From Nitrincola tibetensis (GTDB taxonomy: Bacteria > Pseudomonadota > Gammaproteobacteria > Pseudomonadales > Balneatricaceae), in assembly GCF_003284585.1 (NCBI RefSeq), contig NZ_QKRX01000009.1, positions 1-64,000 on the forward strand: a stretch of DNA of 64,000 nucleotides, read 5' to 3'. Both the position numbers and the translations under genes were made by a program. Positions 58,289 to 64,000 of the stretch are shown here, piece after piece (within the stretch, counting starts at the first letter, position 1; every line of letters begins with the position of its first letter). The notes under the pieces are model-generated. The model was given only the letters and a program-made list of their open reading frames with translations, had not been told where the DNA came from and ran no database searches.

Positions 58289-59977
58289 ATGAATACGTTA
58301 CCGAGTTACACTAGCGGTGTGAGTGCCAAGCCTCTGTTGGGCATGACCATTGGCGATATGTTTGATGCCACCGCTTCCCTTCACCCTGATAACGATGCCT
58401 TAATCGTTTTGCATCAAGGTATACGCTGGACCTATCGGGAGCTGCAAAACCAAGTCAATATCTGTGCAAGAGCCATGCTTGCTGCAGGGGTACGTCGAGG
58501 TGATCGCGTCGCCATTTGGTCACCTAATCGATATGAATGGACCCTTACTCAGTTTGCGACTGCAAAAATAGGGGCAATTCTGGTTAACATCAATCCTGCG
58601 TACCGGACACATGAGCTTGAGTATGCGCTTAACCAATCCGAAGCACGCTTTTTGATCACCGCCGATAAATTCAAAACATCTGACTATCGCGGTATGATTT
58701 ATGAGCTAGCGCCTGAACTTAAAATGAGCGCAGAAGGCCAATTACACGCCCAAAAACTCCCGGAGCTCAAGGGGGTGATTAACCTAGACAATATCAAACA
58801 TCCAGGTATGTGGCGTTGGCAAGATTTTATGGACTTGGCCGATGAAATTCCGCAAGAAGTGCTTGATGATGTTCAATCAGGCCTACAATTTGATGACCCC
58901 ATCAATATTCAGTACACCTCTGGAACAACCGGCTTTCCGAAAGGCGCCACACTGTCGCACCACAACATTCTAAACAATGGTTACTTTGTTGCTGAGAGCA
59001 TGGGCTTCACTCACCTAGACCGCCTTGTCATCCCCGTTCCTCTTTATCATTGCTTCGGCATGGTAATGGGCAATCTTGGCTGTGTCACCCATGGTGCTAC
59101 CATGATTTATCCAGATGAGGGCTTTGAGCCGGGCTCTGTTTTGAAGGCCGTTCATCAGGAGCGAGCAACTGCATTGTATGGTGTACCCACTATGTTTATC
59201 GCAGAACTCAATCACCCTGATTTTGCTCACTCGGACCTGTCATCACTGCGCACGGGGATTATGGCAGGCTCACTTTGCCCAACCGAAATCATGAAACAAG
59301 TCATCCACAAAATGAACATGAAGGAAGTTCAAATTGCCTACGGAATGACGGAAACCAGCCCGGTATCCACTCAAACAGGGGCCAATGATTCGCTTGAGAA
59401 ACGTGTGACAACCGTTGGCCGCACCCAACCTCATTTAGAATCCAAAATTATTGACCCTGTTACCGGGCGTATTTTACCCAGAGGCCAAGTTGGTGAACTG
59501 TGCACGCGCGGCTATAGCGTCATGTTAAAATACTGGAATAACGAAAAAGGCACAGCAGAAGCCATCGATGAGTCAGGCTGGATGCACACGGGCGACTTGG
59601 CCAGCATGGATGAAGAGGGCTATATTCAAATCGTTGGCCGGATAAAAGACATGGTGATCCGGGGCGGCGAGAACATCTACCCCAAAGAAGTAGAGGAGTT
59701 CTTGTATACCCATCCAAGCATTGCAGAAGTGCAAGTGACGGGAATTCCAGATGCCAAATATGGCGAAGAGTTGATCGCGTGGATTAAGCTGCAACCAGGT
59801 GCCGACGAGGTGACTCAAGAGGCTCTGCGTGACTTCTGTAAGGGCAAAATCACCCACTTTAAAATTCCCCGTTACTTTAAGTTCGTGGAAAATTTTCCAA
59901 TGACCGTAACGGGCAAAATTCAGAAATTCAAAATGAGAGAGATCTCAATTAAGGAACTGGGGCTCGAAGACGTCTAA
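58289..59977 (+). CDS. AMP-binding acyl-CoA synthetase (medium/long chain type)
   Basis: 562 aa. Adenylate motif [18 protein letters not shown] (about 212-229), [28 protein letters not shown] and the C-terminal [12 protein letters not shown] with the acylation Lys. Such genes often sit at the end of liu operons. It lies 66 bases after the AhpD-like gene and probably is co-transcribed. Substrate uncertain: an acyl acid such as isovalerate or a terpenoid/fatty acid. Confidence 0.88.
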   Translation: MNTLPSYTSGVSAKPLLGMTIGDMFDATASLHPDNDALIVLHQGIRWTYRELQNQVNICARAMLAAGVRRGDRVAIWSPNRYEWTLTQFATAKIGAILVNINPAYRTHELEYALNQSEARFLITADKFKTSDYRGMIYELAPELKMSAEGQLHAQKLPELKGVINLDNIKHPGMWRWQDFMDLADEIPQEVLDDVQSGLQFDDPINIQYTSGTTGFPKGATLSHHNILNNGYFVAESMGFTHLDRLVIPVPLYHCFGMVMGNLGCVTHGATMIYPDEGFEPGSVLKAVHQERATALYGVPTMFIAELNHPDFAHSDLSSLRTGIMAGSLCPTEIMKQVIHKMNMKEVQIAYGMTETSPVSTQTGANDSLEKRVTTVGRTQPHLESKIIDPVTGRILPRGQVGELCTRGYSVMLKYWNNEKGTAEAIDESGWMHTGDLASMDEEGYIQIVGRIKDMVIRGGENIYPKEVEEFLYTHPSIAEVQVTGIPDAKYGEELIAWIKLQPGADEVTQEALRDFCKGKITHFKIPRYFKFVENFPMTVTGKIQKFKMREISIKELGLEDV

Positions 59978-59987
59978 GCAAGTGCAA

Positions 59988-60015
59988 GGAGCCTGGCTTA
60001 TTCCGGTCCGGCTCC
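59988..60015 (+). terminator. Hairpin after the liu-linked acyl-CoA synthetase
   Basis: GGAGCC and GGCTCC form a stem over a 16-base region that can also pair in part (TGG/CCG). It is followed by TCTCATT, so it is at best a weak terminator of the liu operon. Confidence 0.35.
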
Positions 60016-60088
60016 TCTCATTAATTTATTGCAGTTCACCCTGAAGCGATTTAAGCTTAAGACAAGCGTTAAATGTCAGGAGTTAATC

Positions 60089-60643
60089 GTGAAACACTTT
60101 CTATGGATGGTCAGTGCCAGCCTCCTTAGCGTATCTCTTAGTGCGCAACCTATTTATAAATGCGTTCATGAAGATGGGCGGCTGATTTTCTCTGACACAC
60201 AATGCGGTGATCAAGCCGAAATTCTAGAACAGGAAGGTTCTCTCAACTCAATTCCATCCTTTGCGCAACAGGCTGAAATCACACGCTCGGAATCAACCAC
60301 CGATAAAAAACCCGAAGAGCTCAGCATATCTGAGCGGAATCAAGTCAATAATCGCTACACGCAACTCTCTAGAGAAATTGAAGCTTTCTTCCTCTACTCT
60401 GAGCGTCATGAGTTGCAGCATTTACAAAGCGTTCTAGCCCATAACCATCAGACTGCCCTTCGCGCGACAAGCATTGCAGAAGATGCACATGCCGTTAATC
60501 AACGCTTTAATCAACAGGCTCGAGATCTACGCACGCGCCTCTGGCAAAACAAAAAACTTATGGCTCGCGAATTGATCAAGCTTGAGGCCCAACGCGATGC
60601 CGCACTATACGGACTCACGTCCTCTAAGCAGCGACGTCCATAA
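60089..60643 (+). CDS. Secreted DUF4124-type protein of unknown function
   Basis: 184 aa from GTG 60089, chosen because AGGAG lies six bases upstream and because it places a signal peptide at the N-terminus (KHFLWMVSASLLSVSLSA). Just after cleavage comes the DUF4124 pattern PIYKCVHEDGRLIFSDTQCG with its two Cys. The remainder is Gln/Glu/Arg-rich and predicted helical, likely a coiled coil. It would be periplasmic. The family function is unknown. It has its own terminator. Confidence 0.8.
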   Translation: MKHFLWMVSASLLSVSLSAQPIYKCVHEDGRLIFSDTQCGDQAEILEQEGSLNSIPSFAQQAEITRSESTTDKKPEELSISERNQVNNRYTQLSREIEAFFLYSERHELQHLQSVLAHNHQTALRATSIAEDAHAVNQRFNQQARDLRTRLWQNKKLMARELIKLEAQRDAALYGLTSSKQRRP

Positions 60644-60658
60644 AGAATTTGTAGCAAT

Positions 60659-60686
60659 AAAAAACCCGGCATTAGCCGGGTTTTTT
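60659..60686. terminator. Bidirectional Rho-independent terminator
   Basis: AAAAAACCCGGC and GCCGGGTTTTTT with a short ATTA loop, between the converging DUF4124 and clpX genes. Confidence 0.92.
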
Positions 60687-60698
60687 ATTAGATCTTCA

Positions 60699-61973
60699 TC
60701 AATGATCAGGAGCAGCCTTAGCATGCTCTTGGTTCTCATATATTAAGATGGGATCTGAGGTGCCTTGAATCACACCCTCATCTATCACAACCTTAGATAC
60801 ATTTTCCATTGATGGCAGTTGATACATAATATCTAACAAAGTCGCCTCAAGAATCGAGCGCAGACCACGAGCGCCTGTTTTACGCTCCAAAGCCTTGTGA
60901 GCAACGGCACGAAGCGCTTCTTCACGGAAGTTAACCTCTGCCCCTTCCATTTCAAACAGCGCGGCATACTGCTTGGTTAGACTGTTCTTAGGCTGAGTCA
61001 GAATCTCTATCAACGCTTCCTCATCCAATTCTGATAAGGTTGCAATCATTGGCAAACGACCCACAAACTCAGGAATCAAGCCAAACTTAACCAGATCATC
61101 CGCTTCCACATCGTGTAACACATCGCTTAGATTGCTTTCGTCTTTGCTCTTAACCACTGCGTTAAAGCCAATAGAGCTTTTCACACTACGATTACGAATG
61201 AGTTTTTCAAGCCCAGAGAAAGCACCACCACATATAAACAAAATATTGGAGGTATCGACCTGCAAAAACTCTTGCTGCGGATGCTTACGGCCTCCTTGTG
61301 GCGGAACAGAAGCAACGGTCCCTTCTATCAGCTTAAGCAAAGCCTGTTGCACGCCCTCACCTGAAACATCACGCGTAATAGACGGATTGTCAGACTTGCG
61401 CGATATCTTATCGATTTCATCGATGTATACAATACCGACTTGAGCCTTTTCAACGTCATAATCACATTTCTGCAAAAGCTTTTGAATGATGTTTTCAACA
61501 TCTTCACCCACATAACCCGCTTCGGTTAACGTCGTTGCATCTGCAATGGTGAAAGGTACATTAAGCATACGAGCTAGTGTCTGAGCTAACAGGGTTTTAC
61601 CGCTACCCGTTGGCCCGATCAGCAAAATATTACTTTTACTTAACTCAACATCCGAGTTTTTGTCCTTGTAACGCAAGCGCTTGTAATGGTTATAAACTGC
61701 CACAGCAAGCACTTTCTTCGCCCGCTCCTGGCCTATGACGTAATCATCTAGGCCTTTCTTAATTTCGGCAGGCAAAGGCAATCTATCCCCGGCTTCTTGC
61801 TGAACGGTATCTTGCATCTCTTCGGTGATGATGTCGTTACAAAGATCAACACACTCATCACAAATAAACACTGAAGGCCCCGCAATTAATTTGCGAACTT
61901 CATCTTGGCTTTTGCCACAAAAAGAACAAAACAGCTTGGTGCCATCACCCTTACCTGTGTTACCGTCTGACAT
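60699..61973 (-). CDS. clpX: ATP-dependent Clp protease ATP-binding subunit ClpX
   Basis: 424 aa. N-terminal zinc finger C16/C19/C38/C41, Walker A GPTGSGKT (120-127), pore loop GYVGEDVE, Walker [10 protein letters not shown] and the IGF loop (SSIGFNAVV) that docks on ClpP. It unfolds tagged substrates and feeds ClpP. It lies downstream of clpP, after a hairpin that may lower its transcription from the clpP promoter. Confidence 0.98.
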   Translation of the reverse strand: MSDGNTGKGDGTKLFCSFCGKSQDEVRKLIAGPSVFICDECVDLCNDIITEEMQDTVQQEAGDRLPLPAEIKKGLDDYVIGQERAKKVLAVAVYNHYKRLRYKDKNSDVELSKSNILLIGPTGSGKTLLAQTLARMLNVPFTIADATTLTEAGYVGEDVENIIQKLLQKCDYDVEKAQVGIVYIDEIDKISRKSDNPSITRDVSGEGVQQALLKLIEGTVASVPPQGGRKHPQQEFLQVDTSNILFICGGAFSGLEKLIRNRSVKSSIGFNAVVKSKDESNLSDVLHDVEADDLVKFGLIPEFVGRLPMIATLSELDEEALIEILTQPKNSLTKQYAALFEMEGAEVNFREEALRAVAHKALERKTGARGLRSILEATLLDIMYQLPSMENVSKVVIDEGVIQGTSDPILIYENQEHAKAAPDH

Positions 61974-61992
61974 CCGGTTACCTCAAACTTGC

Positions 61993-62032
61993 AAAAAAAA
62001 CACGCATTCAAGCACTTTAATGAACGCGCGTG
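61993..62032 (-). terminator. Terminator or attenuator between clpP and clpX
   Basis: On the minus strand CACGC...GTTCA and TGAAT...GCGTG pair around the loop and are followed by eight T. It can stop part of the transcripts from clpP before clpX. Confidence 0.65.
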
Positions 62033-62040
62033 TAAATTAG

Positions 62041-62682
62041 TTAAACCCCTGGTACAACTCGCTTATCCAATACTTGGTCAATTAAACCGTATTCTTTTGC
62101 GGTTTGCGGATCCATGAAGTTATCACGCTCAGTATCTCGCTCCAATGTCTCAATTGATTGACCACTATGCTCAGCAAGAAGACGATTGAGTGTTTCACGG
62201 ATCTTTAAAATTTCACGTGTGTGTATTTCGATATCCGTTGCTTGACCACGGTAGCCACCTAAGGGCTGGTGAATCATGACACGTGAGTTAGGCAACGCAT
62301 AACGCTTGCCTTTTTCGCCCGCAGATAGAAGAAATGCACCCATGCTGGCTGCTTGCCCTATACACATGGTACTCACTTGTGGCTGGATAAACTTCATCGT
62401 ATCGTAAATTGCCATACCCGCCGTCACCGAACCACCAGGAGAGTTGATATAGAGGTGTATATCTTTTTCTGGGTTTTCAGCTTCTAAAAAGAGTAACTGA
62501 GCAACGATCAGGTTAGCCATGTGATCTTCAACTTGCCCAACCAAAAAGATAATACGCTCTTTAAGCAAGCGCGAGTAGATATCGTAAGCACGCTCACCAC
62601 GTGAGCTCTGCTCGACAACCATAGGCACTAGGCCACCCGCATTGGTAATGTCACTGGAACGTCCGGTGTAAATCTCCGACAT
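62041..62682 (-). CDS. clpP: ATP-dependent Clp protease proteolytic subunit
   Basis: 213 aa. Catalytic triad Ser113 in GQAASMGAF, His138 in VMIHQPLGG and Asp187 in ERDTERDNF. The first about 15 residues are a likely self-cleaved propeptide. It forms the tetradecameric chamber partnered by ClpX. Confidence 0.98.
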   Translation of the reverse strand: MSEIYTGRSSDITNAGGLVPMVVEQSSRGERAYDIYSRLLKERIIFLVGQVEDHMANLIVAQLLFLEAENPEKDIHLYINSPGGSVTAGMAIYDTMKFIQPQVSTMCIGQAASMGAFLLSAGEKGKRYALPNSRVMIHQPLGGYRGQATDIEIHTREILKIRETLNRLLAEHSGQSIETLERDTERDNFMDPQTAKEYGLIDQVLDKRVVPGV

Positions 62683-62716
62683 GCGTAAACTCCTAAAACC
62701 TGTAAGGTATTAACCC

Positions 62717-62762
62717 TGTAAAGCGAAAAACGACAGTAGGCTAACCTAGCTGTCGCTTTACA
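62717..62762. other. Long hairpin between tig and clpP
   Basis: TGTAAAGC pairs with GCTTTACA and CGACAG with CTGTCG, with a GAAAAA bulge on one side and TAGG/CCTA closing the top. There is no T-run after it in the direction of transcription, so it is probably a processing or attenuation structure between tig and clpP. Confidence 0.55.
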
Positions 62763-62799
62763 ATATTTAATCAGAGAATAAAAGCAAAAAAAATGCTAA

Positions 62800-64000
62800 T
62801 TATTCAGCCGCCTGACGCTGAGCTGGCTTGATCGCTTCTTCATAGCTAACGTTAGATTCTGTCACTTTAGCACTGTTGATCAAATGATCCAATACTTGAT
62901 CTTCTAAGACCAGTGCCTTGATTTGATTCAAAATCTCATCGTTTCCGTAATACCAATCAATCACTTCTTGTGGATCTTGGTAGGTTTCTGCCATTTCTTC
63001 AATGGTTTCACGGACTTTAGCATCTTCAGGTTGGATTTCATTAACTTTAATGAGTTCCTGAATCAACAAACCAACAGTAACACGACGCTTCGCTTGATCA
63101 ACAAACATTTCTTTTGGCAGCATGTTTGGATCGAACTGTGCATTAGCACCACCGAATTGCTGAACCGCTTGCTTACGAAGCACGTCAATTTCGCGATCAA
63201 CCAATGCACTTGGTACGTCGATTTGATTGACTTCGATCAACTTGGTGAAGACTTGATCTTTCAGCTTAGTTTTCAAAGCATGCTTGAGCTCACGCGCCAT
63301 GTTTTTGCGAACTTCTGCACGGAAACCATCAACACTTGTTTCTTCGATGCCGAAACGGCTGAAGAACTCTTCGTTAAGCTCTGGCAATTTTTGCTCAGAA
63401 ACACTCAAAACGGTCACTTTGAAGAGGGCTGGTTTCCCTTTTAGGTTTTCAGCGTGGTAGTCTTCTGGGAAGGTCACATTCAGCTCAACTTCTGCATTTG
63501 CAGCAGCGCCAACCAAACCTGTTTCAAATCCTGGAATCATGCTGTTAGAACCGATAACGAGATCCATACCTTCCGCACGACCGCCGTCAAACGCTTCACC
63601 ATCAATGAAACCTTCGAAGTTGATACGCACACGATCATTCTCAGCCGCAGCACGCTCAACTTCAGTCCACTCAGCTTGTTGCTTGCGCAGAGTGTCGATC
63701 ATTTTGTCCAAGTCTTCTTCAGCAATATCAGCAGATTGCTTTGCAATTTCAACGCCAGAGAAGTCTTGCAAAACGATTTCAGGGTACACTTCAAAAGTCG
63801 CAATGTACTCTAGATCTTCACCCTCTTTATCTTTACGAAACTCGATATTAGGGCCACCCGCAGGCATTAATTTTTCCTGGTCAACAGCCTTGTAAAAAGT
63901 CTCTTGTACTACTTGGCTCAGAACGTCTTCACGAATGGCTTTACCAAACATACGCTTAATAACAGAGACCGGCACTTTACCAGGACGGAAGCCATCCAAG
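62800..64000 (-). CDS. tig: Trigger factor (5' end beyond window)
   Basis: At least 399 aa visible; the N-terminal about 35 residues are cut off by the window edge. It opens in the ribosome-binding GFRPGKVP signature, followed by the FKBP-type PPIase domain (about visible residues 110-200, FIDGEAFDGGRAEG and PGFETGLVGA) and the helical C-terminal chaperone arms. It binds nascent chains at the ribosome exit. The tig-clpP-clpX order is the usual one. Confidence 0.97.
   Translation of the reverse strand, partial: LDGFRPGKVPVSVIKRMFGKAIREDVLSQVVQETFYKAVDQEKLMPAGGPNIEFRKDKEGEDLEYIATFEVYPEIVLQDFSGVEIAKQSADIAEEDLDKMIDTLRKQQAEWTEVERAAAENDRVRINFEGFIDGEAFDGGRAEGMDLVIGSNSMIPGFETGLVGAAANAEVELNVTFPEDYHAENLKGKPALFKVTVLSVSEQKLPELNEEFFSRFGIEETSVDGFRAEVRKNMARELKHALKTKLKDQVFTKLIEVNQIDVPSALVDREIDVLRKQAVQQFGGANAQFDPNMLPKEMFVDQAKRRVTVGLLIQELIKVNEIQPEDAKVRETIEEMAETYQDPQEVIDWYYGNDEILNQIKALVLEDQVLDHLINSAKVTESNVSYEEAIKPAQRQAAE

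Noticed and set aside
62923-63895. Plus-strand ORFs of 118-173 aa across the tig gene
   Set aside because: Trigger factor on the minus strand explains the region; the plus-strand frames have no ribosome sites or recognisable domains.

Overview
The window looks like a chromosomal segment of a marine-type gammaproteobacterium of moderate GC, most like Oceanospirillales (inference). The grounds are the tig-clpP-clpX block, a full hut operon with a HutC-type repressor, an E. coli-like proVWX transporter, a MerR-controlled liu (leucine) operon, an mms (valine) operon, and an nspC/carboxynorspermidine dehydrogenase pair. No rRNA or tRNA gene was recognised.

Layout. 1-1740: accessory edge with a cut-off insertion sequence, an attC-like hairpin, an isolated HNH nuclease gene and a large folded intergenic repeat. 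1748-5926: trxC, a small basic protein, the ribosome-assembly GTPase YlqF and the two-gene polyamine module. 6103-9404: proVWX glycine betaine importer. 9573-16594: PH-domain membrane protein and hutIGUHC on the minus strand, with a perfect HutC-like palindrome ahead of hutI. 16788-18544: an unknown small gene with a possible ribosome-site-masking hairpin, and a flavin monooxygenase. 18946-26498: a PAAR-Rhs effector locus with two different C-terminal toxin tips and two different candidate immunity genes, one a membrane-anchored beta-propeller and one a three-helix membrane protein; the second module is displaced and scrambled. 27094-29296: divergent PNPOx-like enzyme and MocR-type regulator.

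29401-59977 is a very large branched-chain amino acid catabolic region. A nine-gene minus-strand operon (mmsA, acyl-CoA dehydrogenase, enoyl-CoA hydratase, HIBYL-CoA hydrolase, mmsB, PrpE-like ligase, SDR, etfB, etfA) handles valine and probably isoleucine, with a divergent AraC regulator. A diguanylate cyclase follows. Then come a liv-type ABC importer operon ending in a thiolase, an acyl-CoA ligase, and divergently liuR-liuABCDE with an AhpD-like gene and a second acyl-CoA ligase. Five copies of a 17-base operator (TTTACGTTAACGTTAAC-like) sit in front of the mms operon, its AraC gene, the liv operon, the ligase and liuR, which suggests that LiuR coordinates uptake and breakdown of leucine, valine and isoleucine.

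60089-64000: a secreted DUF4124-type protein, a bidirectional terminator, then clpX, clpP and the truncated tig.

The best candidate for an undescribed system is the pair of Rhs toxin tips with their immunity genes at 22726-26498. I do not recognise either toxin tip.
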